From Asanoa iriomotensis (GTDB taxonomy: Bacteria; Actinomycetota; Actinomycetes; Mycobacteriales; Micromonosporaceae), in NCBI RefSeq assembly GCF_016862515.1, contig NZ_BONC01000017.1:1-64000 (forward strand): a stretch of 64,000 nt of DNA. Direction: 5' to 3'. The notes below the pieces were generated by a model. It was given only the letters and a program-made list of their open reading frames with translations, searched no databases and was not told the origin of the DNA. How positions within the stretch are numbered: position 1 is the stretch's first letter; each line of letters opens with the position of its first letter. Made by a program: the position numbers and the translations under genes. Below are positions 52,666 to 61,806 of this stretch, piece after piece.

Positions 52666-53745
52666 TTACCCAGGGGCATTCGGGCGGTCGCGCGGATTGC
52701 CGGGCTGGTCCGGCCAACCGAGGAGGCGGGCGCCCAGGACGGCGGTGTGCAAGGTGAAGCGTTGGGTCGGGTCGCTCGGGTGGTAGCCGGTCAGGGCCTG
52801 GACACGGTCGAGGCGGTAGGTGACCGCGCGGACGCTGATGTGCAGTTGTCGCGCGGTCGCGGTGTGGTTGCCCTGGTTGTCGAAGAACGCCATGAGGGTG
52901 TCCAGCAGCGGGGCGGCGCCGCCGCGGGCCGAGGTCAGCGGTCCCAGGGCCGTGGTGACCAGGTCGACCATGGCGTCGCGGTCGCGCAGCAGCACGGGGA
53001 ACACGAGCAGGTCCGCGGCATGGAGGATCGTGGCGGTCAGACCGAGGCGGTCGGCGAAGTCGAGGGTGTCGCGTGCCTCGTCGAGTGACGCGGACAGCCC
53101 GGCCAGGCCTTGATGGGCACGGCCGACCCCGATCTGCCATCCGTCGGGTCCGAGGTGGGCGAGCAGATGGTGCGCGAGTTCGGCCGGCACGCCGCGCAGG
53201 GATCCGGTGGCGACACACACGAGGCGACCGTCGCGCATGCTGGTCAGCGTGTTCCCGGCGCCGAAGCGGGCGGCGAGCGCCGCGTCGACGGCTTGGACGG
53301 TCGCCCCTGTCAGCCGCTCGGCCCGCGCCATCGCCACCGTGTGCTGGCCGGCGAGTCGGATGCCGTAGCGATGTGCGCGAGCGGCGAGTCGCCCGTGGTC
53401 GGCGTGGCCTGTGAGCAGGTCGTCGACGAACGCCGCCCGATCCTGTGCCTGCCGCCTGAGCTCCGCGCGGGTGTCCCGGTGGTAACCCTCGACCGCGACG
53501 GCGACGGTGGCCCGCAGCGCCTCCAGCATCCGCGCGGCCCGGCGGTGCTCGCCGGCGGCGGTCGCGTCGACCACCGTGCCCGGCCAAGCCGCCGCGGCCG
53601 CGGCGAGGAGCGCGTCGACGAGGTCGTCCAGGGCCACCGATCGCCGGGCGGCGTCCATGCCGAGCGCTGCCGCGAGGGCGGGATCCGCGGCGGCGACCGC
53701 CTCGGCGGAGGCCGCCGCGAGCCAGGCTGAGCTCTCGTCGGTCAT
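52666..53745 (-). CDS. PucR/CdaR-type transcriptional regulator (359 aa)
   Basis: The C-terminal helix-turn-helix (about 295-345: FFDNQGNHTATARQLHISVRAVTYRLDRV) is that of PucR/CdaR regulators, preceded by a GGDEF-like middle domain (about 135-270) and a helical N-terminal sensor. Such proteins activate catabolic genes. It lies between an ABC-2 transporter and the alpha/beta hydrolase on the same strand with short gaps, so it may control them. GAGGACCC precedes the ATG. Confidence 0.85.
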   Translation of the reverse strand: MTDESSAWLAAASAEAVAAADPALAAALGMDAARRSVALDDLVDALLAAAAAAWPGTVVDATAAGEHRRAARMLEALRATVAVAVEGYHRDTRAELRRQAQDRAAFVDDLLTGHADHGRLAARAHRYGIRLAGQHTVAMARAERLTGATVQAVDAALAARFGAGNTLTSMRDGRLVCVATGSLRGVPAELAHHLLAHLGPDGWQIGVGRAHQGLAGLSASLDEARDTLDFADRLGLTATILHAADLLVFPVLLRDRDAMVDLVTTALGPLTSARGGAAPLLDTLMAFFDNQGNHTATARQLHISVRAVTYRLDRVQALTGYHPSDPTQRFTLHTAVLGARLLGWPDQPGNPRDRPNAPG

Positions 53746-53790
53746 GGGTCCTCGGTCCGGAGTGATGGGACGTCGAGCGGTTACGCGGGT

Positions 53791-54579
53791 TCAGACGCCG
53801 ACGTCGCGCCGCTCGAACAGCACGATGCCGGCGACGCAGGTGACCATCGCGATGGCGACGAGGACCGCGATGTTCCCCCAGTGGAAACCCGTGCGGAGCG
53901 GGTCGGCGCCCGTGAAGTAGTGAAACGGTGTGAGCCATCTCAGCCAGCCGGCGCCGTCGATCATCCCTGACAGGGCCCGCAGGAGGTAGGTGGCGACCGC
54001 GACGGCGCCCGTGATGGCGACGACCTGCCCGCGACGTCCGGTGGCCGCTCCGATCAGGAAGGCGATGCCGCTGAAGCACCAGACCAACGCGATGAGACCC
54101 ACGGACGCCGCCGCGATGTTCCGGAACGGGACGTCGATGTCGAGCCCGGCCGCGAGCGCGGTGACCAGCAACCACGGGATGGCCGCGACCGCCGTCACCG
54201 CCACGCCGGCGGCCGCGAGCCGTTGCCGTGCGAACGCCGACCGGGACAGCGGCACCGCGAGAAGCAACTCCATGGCACCCTCCTCCTCGGGGCGGGCGAT
54301 CGTGCGTGCGGCCAGCAGGACACCGCACATGATCAGCAGTAGCGGGCCGATGAGGCTGTAGACGGTCGCTTCCAGGTAGCCGGCGGGCGTGGTCATGTTC
54401 TGGATGCCGACGAAATCGGCGAAGCCCTGGGGCAGGGCGTCGTCCTTGACCGCGGCGGTGCCTTGGAACTGGGGATAGAAGCCGACGTAGATGGTGACGA
54501 AGGCGGCCACCCCGACCGCCCAGCCCAGCAGCGAGCGACGGTCGTCGCGCCAGGTCTTACGCACCAGTGCGTACTGCAT
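53791..54579 (-). CDS. ABC-2 type permease (262 aa)
   Basis: Membrane half of an ABC exporter with six hydrophobic segments; ARPEEEGAMELLLAVPLSRSAF in the first cytoplasmic loop is the usual coupling region. ATG 54579 is chosen because AGGAGCC precedes it; a GTG one codon before is also in frame. It overlaps the ATPase gene by 23 bp, so the two subunits are made together. Substrate unknown; multidrug or antibiotic self-protection exporters have this form. Confidence 0.88.
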   Translation of the reverse strand: MQYALVRKTWRDDRRSLLGWAVGVAAFVTIYVGFYPQFQGTAAVKDDALPQGFADFVGIQNMTTPAGYLEATVYSLIGPLLLIMCGVLLAARTIARPEEEGAMELLLAVPLSRSAFARQRLAAAGVAVTAVAAIPWLLVTALAAGLDIDVPFRNIAAASVGLIALVWCFSGIAFLIGAATGRRGQVVAITGAVAVATYLLRALSGMIDGAGWLRWLTPFHYFTGADPLRTGFHWGNIAVLVAIAMVTCVAGIVLFERRDVGV

Positions 54580-55483
54580 CACCGGCTCCTTCGGCGTGGT
54601 AGTAGTAGCTCAGGAACGTTTCCTCCAGGTCCGGCTCGGCGGAGAGCAGGTCCACGACCTCGTGCCGGGCGGCCGCCTTGACGAGCGGGCTGAGCCGACC
54701 GTCCACCGTGCACCGCAGGACGGGTCCCTCGACGACGACGTCGCTGACACCGGGAAGGCCGGTGAACTCGTCGACCGTGACCGGGTCGTCGAAGTGGATC
54801 TCCACCACCCGCACGGCTCGCCGCCCGAGTGACTCCACGCGCTCGACCGCCGCCAGCCGCCCGTCGCGGACGATCGCGACCCGGTCCGCGACCTGCTGCA
54901 CCTCGGCCAGCACGTGCGAAGACATGAACACGGTCTGACCGGCCGCGCGCGCCTCGCGGACCATCGCCAGGAACTCCTGCTGCATCAGGGGGTCGAGGCC
55001 GCTGGTGGGCTCGTCCAGCACGAGCAGGGCGGGCTCGTGCATGAAAGCCTGCACCAGGCCGACCTTCTGCTTGTTGCCCTTGGACATGGCCCGCACCGGT
55101 CGCGAAAGATCCAGTTCGAGCCGCTCCGCGAGGGCCGTCACCCGCGCCCAGCCCACGCCACCACGGGCGGCGGCGAAGAAGCGCAGCAGGTCGGCGGCCG
55201 ACTCACGGCCCGGGAAGCTCAACTCGCCGGGCAGGTAGCCGATCCGCTGGTGCAGCAGTTCCTTGTCGCGTCTGGGATTCATGCCCAGCACCGTCGCGCG
55301 GCCCCTCGTCGGCCGCAGGAAGTCGAGCAGGAGCCGGATCGTGGTGGTCTTGCCGGCGCCGTTCGGCCCGAGGAAGCCCATCACCTCCCCGCTGCGTACC
55401 TCCAGATCCAGTCCTTCGATGCCTCGGCGAGAGCCGTAGAACTTCGTCAGCTCTTCGGCCCGGACCGCTACGTCCGTGTCCAT
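54557..55483 (-). CDS. ABC transporter ATPase, DrrA/CcmA type (308 aa)
   Basis: ATP-binding subunit: Walker A GPNGAGKTTT near residue 40, a signature AMSKGNKQKVGLVQAF in place of LSGGQ, Walker B LLVLDEPTSGLD, and the H-loop SSHVLAEV. The C-terminal 80 residues form the extra domain typical of DrrA-like exporters. The start codon ATG 55483 begins the family's usual N-terminus. It leads the ABC-permease, PucR, hydrolase run. Confidence 0.9.
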   Translation of the reverse strand: MDTDVAVRAEELTKFYGSRRGIEGLDLEVRSGEVMGFLGPNGAGKTTTIRLLLDFLRPTRGRATVLGMNPRRDKELLHQRIGYLPGELSFPGRESAADLLRFFAAARGGVGWARVTALAERLELDLSRPVRAMSKGNKQKVGLVQAFMHEPALLVLDEPTSGLDPLMQQEFLAMVREARAAGQTVFMSSHVLAEVQQVADRVAIVRDGRLAAVERVESLGRRAVRVVEIHFDDPVTVDEFTGLPGVSDVVVEGPVLRCTVDGRLSPLVKAAARHEVVDLLSAEPDLEETFLSYYYHAEGAGDAVRTGA

Positions 55484-55581
55484 GCCATACAGGATCGAGC
55501 CCCGGCGGCAGCTCGTTCCAGAGCTGAGCTCGGCCGACAACCCGGCCGAGACACTTCCGGACCCCGGCAACACGTGGCCGC

Positions 55582-56871
55582 CTAGACGCGCGCCGCGGAG
55601 TCCGGGACGCCGTCGGCGTCCCAGTCCTGCTCCTCTTCGGCGCAGAGGCGCCGGTAGTGGCGGTTGCGTGCGCGGAGCACCACCGAGGCGAGGACGGCCG
55701 CGATCAGCGAGCCGACCAGGACGCCGACCTTCGCGTGGTCGTCGCGCGGAGTCCCGGCGCCGAACGCGAGCTCGCCGATCAGCAGGGAGACCGTGAATCC
55801 CACGCCGCCGAGCATCGCCAGGCCGGCGACGTCCCACCAGGACAGTCCGTCGGCCAGCTCGGCCCGGGTGAACCGCTGGACCAGCCACGTGGAGCTGGTG
55901 ATGCCGACGACCTTGCCGACGACGAGGCCGAGCACGACGCCCACCGCGACCGGATCGCGGAGACTGCCCGCGAGGCCGCCCGCGCCGGAGAGCGAGACGC
56001 CCGCGGCGAAGAACGCGAACAGGGGCACGGCAAGTCCGGCCGACAGCGGGCGCCAGCGGTGTTCGAAATGCTCGGCGAGGCCGGGCCCGTCGCCGGGCGA
56101 CCGTCGGATGACCGGGACGGTGAAGGCGAGCAGCACGCCGGCGACGGTGGCGTGGACCCCGGAGGCGTGGACGAGGATCCAGGCGGCCGCGGCCAGTGGC
56201 AGCAGCAGCCACCAGGATCGGACCCGGCGCTGCACCAGCAGGGCGAAGCCGGCCAGCGGCACCAGGGCGAGCAGCAGTGGGCCCCAGGCCAGCGCGCTCG
56301 TGTAGAAGATCGCGATGATCGTGATCGCGATCAGGTCGTCGACGACGGCGAGGGTGAGCAGGAAGGTGCGCAGGGCTGCCGGGAGGTGGGTGCTGATCAG
56401 CCCGAGGACGGCGAGCGCGAACGCGATGTCGGTCGCGGTCGGCACCGCCCAGCCGACCGGCGCGCCGGTGCCGCCGGCGACGTTGACGGCGACGTAGATG
56501 GCTGCGGGCACGGCGACGCCGCCCACCGCGGCGGCGACCGGCAATGCGGCCCGGCGCGGGTCGCGCAGGTCGCCCGCGACGAACTCGCGTTTGAGCTCGA
56601 GCCCGGCGACGAAGAAGAAGATGGCGAGAAGCCCGTCGGCCGCCCACTGCGCCAGCGTCAGGTCGAGGTGCCAGGACGCCGGGCCGAGCTCGACCGCCGA
56701 CAGCGACCGATAGCCCTCCGACCACGGTGAGTTGGCCCATACCAGTGCCGTGACCGCGGCCACGAGCAGCAGGACGCCGCCGGCGGTTTCGGTGCGAAGG
56801 ATGTCGGCGATGCGGCGGGCCTCGACCCGGCTGCCCCGGCCGAACAGCCGGTTTTGCGGCGATTTTGGCAT
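55582..56871 (-). CDS. nhaA: Na+/H+ antiporter NhaA (429 aa)
   Basis: Exchanges sodium for protons to hold internal pH and Na+ balance. Twelve helices can be traced; the ion-binding pair is in [12 protein letters not shown], and the [14 protein letters not shown] and [13 protein letters not shown] segments are highly conserved. The start at 56871 gives a normal hydrophilic N-terminus ([15 protein letters not shown]) and follows GGAGGG at loose spacing. Upstream codons in the same frame lack family similarity. Confidence 0.93.
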   Translation of the reverse strand: MPKSPQNRLFGRGSRVEARRIADILRTETAGGVLLLVAAVTALVWANSPWSEGYRSLSAVELGPASWHLDLTLAQWAADGLLAIFFFVAGLELKREFVAGDLRDPRRAALPVAAAVGGVAVPAAIYVAVNVAGGTGAPVGWAVPTATDIAFALAVLGLISTHLPAALRTFLLTLAVVDDLIAITIIAIFYTSALAWGPLLLALVPLAGFALLVQRRVRSWWLLLPLAAAAWILVHASGVHATVAGVLLAFTVPVIRRSPGDGPGLAEHFEHRWRPLSAGLAVPLFAFFAAGVSLSGAGGLAGSLRDPVAVGVVLGLVVGKVVGITSSTWLVQRFTRAELADGLSWWDVAGLAMLGGVGFTVSLLIGELAFGAGTPRDDHAKVGVLVGSLIAAVLASVVLRARNRHYRRLCAEEEQDWDADGVPDSAARV

Positions 56872-57054
56872 GAAACGGAAGCCCTCCGGGTCGACGACAG
56901 ACGATGCCGACCAGGCTTCCCGGCGCTCCGCACGCCAGCTTACGGCATGAGAGGGCTCATCGATCGATGGCAGTGGATGCCGGCTGCCCCGAGGACGGCG
57001 GCAACGCCGATGGCGAACAGATAGGCCAGCCACTCTCGCCGTCGGTCACCCGGG

Positions 57055-58353
57055 TCAGGCGAACGCGAAATAGCGCAGCCAGAGGTACGGGACGCAGAGC
57101 GCCACCGTGATCGCGGTGACGACCAGCCCATACTTCGTGAACTGCCAGAACGAGATCGGCCGTCCCGCGCGTTCGGCCATGCCCAGCACGACGACGTTCG
57201 CCGACGCGCCGATCGCCGTGGCGTTGCCGCCCAGGTCCGCGCCCAGCGCGAGCGCCCACCACAGCACCTGCGGGTCCTGACCGCCGTAGTCGGCCCGGAC
57301 CAACTCGGCCACGACCGGGGTCATCGTCGCCACGTAGGGGATGTTGTCGACGACCGCGGACAAGGCCGCCGACCCCCACAGCAGCGCCATCGACGCGAGC
57401 CAGAGCCGCCCTTCGACGGCGTCCGACGCCGCCTGGGCGACCTGGTCGACGACACCGGTGGAGACCAGCGAGCCGACCATGACGAAGAGACCGGCGAAGA
57501 AGACCAGCGTCGGCCACTCCACGTCCCTGGCCACCTCGCCGGCGTCGAGGCGGGACAGGGCGAGCAGCACGAGCCCGCCCACGATCGCGACCACGGACGG
57601 CTCGAGGTGCAGCACCGTGTGCAGCACGAACGCGGCCGTCACCAGCGCGAGCACGATCAGCGAGACGACGAGCAGCCGGACGTCGCGGATCGCGTCGCGC
57701 TCCCGCAGGGCCAGGACGGACGCGGCGCGCGCCGGGTCATACCGGAACGAGTCCCGGAACAGCCACCGGCACACCGCCATGAACGCGATCACGAGCAGCA
57801 CGACGATCGGCGCGAGGTGCACGATGAAGTCGTTGTAGGACAGGCCCGCGCGGCTGCCGATGATGATGTTCGGCGGATCACCGACCAATGTGGACGTGCC
57901 GCCGATGTTCGACGCCAGCGCCTCGGCGATCAGGAACGGGGCGACCGGCACGGCCAGGCGGTCGCAGACCAGGAACGTCACGGGCGCCACGAGCAGCACG
58001 GTGGTCACGTTGTCGAGGAACGCGGACGCGATCGCGGTGACCGCGACCAGGATGACCATCAGCCGGTACGGCCGCCCGCCCGCCCGTTTCGCGGCCCAGA
58101 TCGCGACGAACTCGAAAACGCCGGTGCGGCGCAGGACCGCGACGATGAGCATCATGCCGAGCAGCAGGAAGATGACGTTCCAGTCGATGCCGGTGTCCTC
58201 GGCGAAGAACGCGTGCTCCGCGTCGGTGGCACCGATGATCAGCATCAGTGCGGCGCCGCCCAGTGCGGCGGCCACGCGGTGGACCTTCTCGGTGGCGATC
58301 AGCGTGTACGCGGTGGCGAAGACGCCGACGGCGAGCCAGGCGGTCGTGGTCAC
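57055..58353 (-). CDS. SLC13/ArsB-family anion permease (432 aa)
   Basis: Ten- to twelve-helix transporter of the ion-transporter superfamily that includes ArsB and P-protein. The paired hairpin motifs are visible: NIGGTSTLVGDPPNIIIGS around 145 and, in the second repeat, ALGADLGGNATAIGASANVV. Substrate may be arsenite, citrate or another anion; ArsB cannot be claimed without arsR/arsC neighbours. It is coupled to the CBS gene through a GTGA overlap. Confidence 0.87.
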   Translation of the reverse strand: MTTTAWLAVGVFATAYTLIATEKVHRVAAALGGAALMLIIGATDAEHAFFAEDTGIDWNVIFLLLGMMLIVAVLRRTGVFEFVAIWAAKRAGGRPYRLMVILVAVTAIASAFLDNVTTVLLVAPVTFLVCDRLAVPVAPFLIAEALASNIGGTSTLVGDPPNIIIGSRAGLSYNDFIVHLAPIVVLLVIAFMAVCRWLFRDSFRYDPARAASVLALRERDAIRDVRLLVVSLIVLALVTAAFVLHTVLHLEPSVVAIVGGLVLLALSRLDAGEVARDVEWPTLVFFAGLFVMVGSLVSTGVVDQVAQAASDAVEGRLWLASMALLWGSAALSAVVDNIPYVATMTPVVAELVRADYGGQDPQVLWWALALGADLGGNATAIGASANVVVLGMAERAGRPISFWQFTKYGLVVTAITVALCVPYLWLRYFAFA

Positions 58354-58796
58354 GCGGCGACCAGCCGGTCCAGGAGCGCGTCGAGGGTGATCGCGCCCAG
58401 CAACCCCTCCTTCCGGTCGACGACGGCGACGAGCGGGCTGCGCGACCGGGCCATCAGCGCGGCGACCTCCAGGACCGTCGCGTCGGGATCGACGACGGGC
58501 AGCTCGCGCTGCCGCTCGGGGAGGCAGTCCGCAACGGTCCGGTCGCCCAGTTCCCGCAGGAACAGGTCGGCGGCCGCCTCGTCGATCACCCGGGCCAGCG
58601 CCGGGTCGTCCTGGCAGTAGGACGGGATGGCCATCCGCAGCACCTGGGTGCCCGGCAGGATCGTCGACGGGCGGCCCGATCCGTCGACGACGATCAGACC
58701 CGGCAGGTCCTGACCGGCGAGCAACCGCGCCGCTTCGATCGCCGGGGTGCCGAACTCGACCGTCGGGAACGGTGCGGCAAGGTCACGAGCTCGCAT
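58350..58796 (-). CDS. CBS-domain protein (148 aa)
   Basis: Two CBS motifs: about residues 1-65 (FPTVEFGTPAIEAARLLAGQDLPGLIVVDGSGRP) and about 88-148 (LPVVDPDATVLEVAALMARSRSPLVAVVDR). Such pairs bind adenine nucleotides and often gate transporters. It begins with GGAGGCAGACC upstream of ATG 58796 and ends by overlapping the SLC13/ArsB-type transporter start, so it is probably that transporter's regulatory subunit (inference). Confidence 0.87.
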   Translation of the reverse strand: MRARDLAAPFPTVEFGTPAIEAARLLAGQDLPGLIVVDGSGRPSTILPGTQVLRMAIPSYCQDDPALARVIDEAAADLFLRELGDRTVADCLPERQRELPVVDPDATVLEVAALMARSRSPLVAVVDRKEGLLGAITLDALLDRLVAA

Positions 58797-58895
58797 GGTC
58801 TGCCTCCGGGCGCGGTCGTATTCATCGCCGACCAGACTTCCCGGCACACCTGCGGGAACGATACCCGTCGCTGGGCCGCGGCGCCTCAGGCAATG

Positions 58896-59909
58896 TCAGA
58901 CAGCGGGGAGCCGGACCAGGAAGCGGCAGCCGTCGGCGGTGTTCTCCACCTTGACCGTGCCGCCGTGTGCCTCGACCAGGCCGTGCACGATGGCGAGGCC
59001 GAGGCCGCCGGAGGCGGAGTCGTCGACCGGTGGCGTGCGCGCCGGCTCGCCGCGGAACGCGACGTCGAACACGTGCGGCAGGTCCGCCGGTGGGATGCCG
59101 CCGCAGGTGTCGACGACGGACAGCCAGGCGCTGTCGTCCTCCCGGCCGCCGTCGACGCGCACGGTGCCGTCGCGGGGGGTGTACCGGATCGCGTTGAGCA
59201 CCAGGTTGGCGATCACGCGGGACAGCTCGGGCTCGCTGGCGGTGACCGTCGGCCAGCCCTGTTGTCCCGCCTCGAGGCGGATCCGCCGGGCCGCCGCGAG
59301 CGGTGCGGCGGTGGCCAGCGCGTCGGACACCACGTCACCGAGGGGCACCGAGGACAGCGACAGCCGCAGCGCGCCGGCGTTGATCCGGGACAGCTCGAAC
59401 AGGTCGTCGACGAGCCGGGCCATCCGGTCCGACTCGATCCGGATCCGCTGGTGGTAGTCCTTGACGGTCGCGGCGTCGTCGACCACGCCGTCCTCGAGCG
59501 CCTCCGCCATCGCGCGCAGGCCGGCCAGCGGGGTGCGCAGGTCGTGCGAGACCCAGGCGACCAGGTCGCGGCGGCCCTTCTCCAGGCGCCGCTCCCGCGC
59601 CCGGGCATGGTCGGCCCAGACGGCCGCCGCCGCCAGCCGGCGCCCGAACACCACGCCGATCGCCAGGCTCACGACGGCCGCGGCGGCCACGGTGATGACG
59701 ATGACCTCGAGGTCGTGCGCGGAGAGGAACATCGCCTCGGCGACGGCGGTCACCGCCGACACCACCGCGAGGACCGCGATGCCGAGCAGCACGATGACGT
59801 GCACCGTGATCGAGGAGCGCCGGAGCAGGCGCAGCGCGACCGCGCCCAGCGCACCGACGACCAGGGCCGCGCCGAACGCGAGCGCGAGGATCACCAACAG
59901 GTCAGCCAC
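58896..59909 (-). CDS. Sensor histidine kinase, OmpR-partner type (337 aa)
   Basis: Membrane sensor kinase. Two or three N-terminal helices (about 5-30, 35-60 and 68-90) anchor it with almost no extracellular domain. The H-box VSHDLRTPLAG, N-box LVLNAIRYTPRDG, G1 DTCGGIPP and G2 GGLGLAIVHGLVEAHGG are intact. The GTG at 59909 has GGTGGAG at ideal spacing and overlaps the response-regulator stop by 8 bp; an earlier GTG at 59921 is possible. Signal unknown. Confidence 0.92.
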   Translation of the reverse strand: MADLLVILALAFGAALVVGALGAVALRLLRRSSITVHVIVLLGIAVLAVVSAVTAVAEAMFLSAHDLEVIVITVAAAAVVSLAIGVVFGRRLAAAAVWADHARARERRLEKGRRDLVAWVSHDLRTPLAGLRAMAEALEDGVVDDAATVKDYHQRIRIESDRMARLVDDLFELSRINAGALRLSLSSVPLGDVVSDALATAAPLAAARRIRLEAGQQGWPTVTASEPELSRVIANLVLNAIRYTPRDGTVRVDGGREDDSAWLSVVDTCGGIPPADLPHVFDVAFRGEPARTPPVDDSASGGLGLAIVHGLVEAHGGTVKVENTADGCRFLVRLPAV

Positions 59910-60609
59910 GCGCGGCTCCACCCGGCTCGTAGCGGTAGCCGACGCCCCACACCGTCACGATCCGCCGCGGCTCGGCCGGGTCCGGTTCGATCTTCTCGCG
60001 GAGCCGCCGCACGTGCACCGTCACGGTGGACTGGTCGCCGATGCTCCAGTTCCAGACCTGTTCGAGCAGTTCCGCGCGGGTGAACGCGCGCGCCGGGTGG
60101 CGCAGGAAATGCGCCAGCAGGTCGAACTCGCGCAGCGTCAGGGACAGGTCGGCGCCCGCGCGGGTCGCGGTCCGCGGACCGGTGGCGAGGACGAGGTCAC
60201 CGTCGCGGAGGAGCTCCGGTTGGTCCGGCACGGGCGCCGCGTGCGCGCGGCGCAGCACGGACTGCACCCGCAGCACCAGCTCGCGCGGCGAGAACGGCTT
60301 GGTCAGGTAGTCGTCGGCGCCGAGCTGCAGGCCGACCAGCCGATCCTGTTCGGTGCCCAGCGCGCTGAGCATCACGATCGGGACCCCGTCGGGCCGGGCG
60401 CGCAGGCGCCGGCAGACCTGCAGCCCGTCGAGGCCGGGCAGCATCAGGTCGAGCACCACCAGGTGGGGCGCCTGTTCGGCCACGGCGGCGAGGGCGGAGT
60501 CACCGTCAGCGACGTGGCTGACCTGGTAGCCGGCGTGCGACAGGTATCGGCAGACGACGTCGCTGACCGTCTGGTCGTCGTCGACGACCAGCACGCGCTG
60601 CGTCATCAT
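59902..60609 (-). CDS. OmpR/PhoB-type response regulator (235 aa)
   Basis: Receiver domain residues 1-120 with D10-D11, phosphoacceptor D54 in VLDLMLPG and K in LTKPFSP; winged helix about 135-230 (FTRAELLEQVWNW, then VTVHVRRLREKIEPDP). The ATG at 60609 is chosen because TACCCT lies 7 nt upstream (leaderless); ATG 60606 is the next codon. A shared intergenic region with the epimerase gene carries motifs repeated upstream of the GT2 gene. Confidence 0.93.
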   Translation of the reverse strand: MMTQRVLVVDDDQTVSDVVCRYLSHAGYQVSHVADGDSALAAVAEQAPHLVVLDLMLPGLDGLQVCRRLRARPDGVPIVMLSALGTEQDRLVGLQLGADDYLTKPFSPRELVLRVQSVLRRAHAAPVPDQPELLRDGDLVLATGPRTATRAGADLSLTLREFDLLAHFLRHPARAFTRAELLEQVWNWSIGDQSTVTVHVRRLREKIEPDPAEPRRIVTVWGVGYRYEPGGAARG

Positions 60610-60616
60610 GTCGGCA

Positions 60617-60622
60617 AGGGTA
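60617..60622 (-). promoter_or_regulatory. -10 box TACCCT for a leaderless start
   Basis: On the minus strand TACCCT precedes the response-regulator ATG by 7 nt. Confidence 0.5.
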
Positions 60623-60650
60623 GCCACCTGGCCAGCGCAGCCGGCCGCCC

Positions 60651-60716
60651 GAAACCTTGTGGCTTTCTTACCGGGTCGGCGCGGTGCCGGCCGCCGCGGT
60701 CCGGCGGTTCTAACGT
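60651..60716 (+). promoter_or_regulatory. Epimerase promoter region with motif shared by GT2 promoter
   Basis: GAAACCTTGTGGC (60651-60663), an inverted GTAAGAAA (60664-60671) and the -10 box TAACGT (60711-60716) lie before the ATG at 60724. The box is 7 nt from the start. The same three elements, in similar spacing, occur upstream of the GT2 gene. Confidence 0.5.
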
Positions 60717-60723
60717 TCCCGGC

Positions 60724-61806
60724 ATGCGGATCCTCGTGACCGGCGCCGCCGGGTTCATCGGCTCACACGTCGCCGACCTGCTCGCAGACGACGGGCACGA
60801 GGTGGTGGCGCTCGACGCGCTGCTGCCGCAGGCGCACGGCGGCGAGCTGCCGGCCTGGTCCGCGCGTCATGACCCGGTCGTCGGCGACGTCCGCGACCAG
60901 GCACTGCTGGCACGACTGCTGCCCGGGGTCGACGCGGTCTGCCACCAGGCGGCGATGGTCGGGCACGGCGTCGATCCGGCCGACGCGCCCAGCTACGCGG
61001 CGCACAACGACCTGGCGACCGCCACCCTGCTGGCGGCGATGCACACGGCCCGGGTGCACCGGCTGGTGCTGGCCAGCTCGATGGTCGTCTACGGGGAGGG
61101 CCGCTACCGCTGCGGCCGCGACGGCGTGGTCCGGCCCGCCGGGCGGCGGCAGGAGGATCTCGCCGCGCGTCGGTACGAGCCCCGGTGCCCTCGCTGTGGC
61201 GGGTGGCTGCGCCCGGAGCTCGTGCCGGAGGACGCGCCCCTGGAGCCGCGCAGCACGTACGCGGCGACCAAGCTGGCACAGGAGCATCTCGCCGCCGCCT
61301 GGGCCCGGCAGACCGGCGGGGGAGTGTGGGCGCTGCGCTACCACAACGTGTACGGGGCTCGGATGCCGCGCGACACCCCGTACGCGGGAGTCGCTTCGAT
61401 CTTCCGCTCTGCCCTGGCGGCAGGACGGCCGCCGCAGGTGTTCGAGGACGGCGACCAGCGTCGCGATTTCGTCGACGTCGGCGATGTCGCGCGCGCGAAC
61501 CTGCTGGCGCTGCTCGCCGACCCGCCCGTCGGTGACCTGGTGCCGGTCAACGTCTGCTCCGGCGAGCCGCACACGGTCGGCGAGCTTGCCCACGCCCTGT
61601 CCGCCGCGATGGCCGGGCCCGATCCCGTCGTCTGCCATGGCGGTCGAGCCGCTGACGTGCGCCATGTGGTCGCCGATCCGGCTCGCGCGCGAGAGCTGCT
61701 CGGGTTCCGCGCGCACGTCGACTTCACCACGGGTGTCACGCGGTTCGCGTCGGCACCGCTGCGGGAGCCGGCGGCCGTCAGGACACCGTCCAGAGCAGGT
61801 GGTTGA
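60724..61806 (+). CDS. NAD-dependent nucleotide-sugar epimerase with zinc-ribbon insert, dTDP-rhamnose-4-epimerase-like (360 aa)
   Basis: Extended SDR: GAAGFIG loop at 8-14, SSMVVYG near 118-124 and the catalytic pair Y179-K183. Between strand and tyrosine an insert carries C130 and C155-x-x-C158, as in a small zinc site; such an insert is known in dTDP-L-rhamnose 4-epimerase-like enzymes. The RDFVDVGDVARANLLAL segment is typical of nucleotide-sugar binding. It probably feeds surface glycosylation with the adjoining glycosyltransferases. The last 29 bp overlap the convergent GT-C-like gene. Confidence 0.85.
   Translation: MRILVTGAAGFIGSHVADLLADDGHEVVALDALLPQAHGGELPAWSARHDPVVGDVRDQALLARLLPGVDAVCHQAAMVGHGVDPADAPSYAAHNDLATATLLAAMHTARVHRLVLASSMVVYGEGRYRCGRDGVVRPAGRRQEDLAARRYEPRCPRCGGWLRPELVPEDAPLEPRSTYAATKLAQEHLAAAWARQTGGGVWALRYHNVYGARMPRDTPYAGVASIFRSALAAGRPPQVFEDGDQRRDFVDVGDVARANLLALLADPPVGDLVPVNVCSGEPHTVGELAHALSAAMAGPDPVVCHGGRAADVRHVVADPARARELLGFRAHVDFTTGVTRFASAPLREPAAVRTPSRAGG

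Noticed and set aside
56940-57131. Small minus-strand frame with a hydrophobic helix after the SLC13/ArsB gene
   Set aside because: The hydrophobic part ([18 protein letters not shown]) has no start codon close to it and the only ATG is inside the transporter gene in another frame.
57055-58353. Naming the permease arsB
   Set aside because: No arsR, arsC or other arsenic gene is adjacent, and the superfamily covers many anions.
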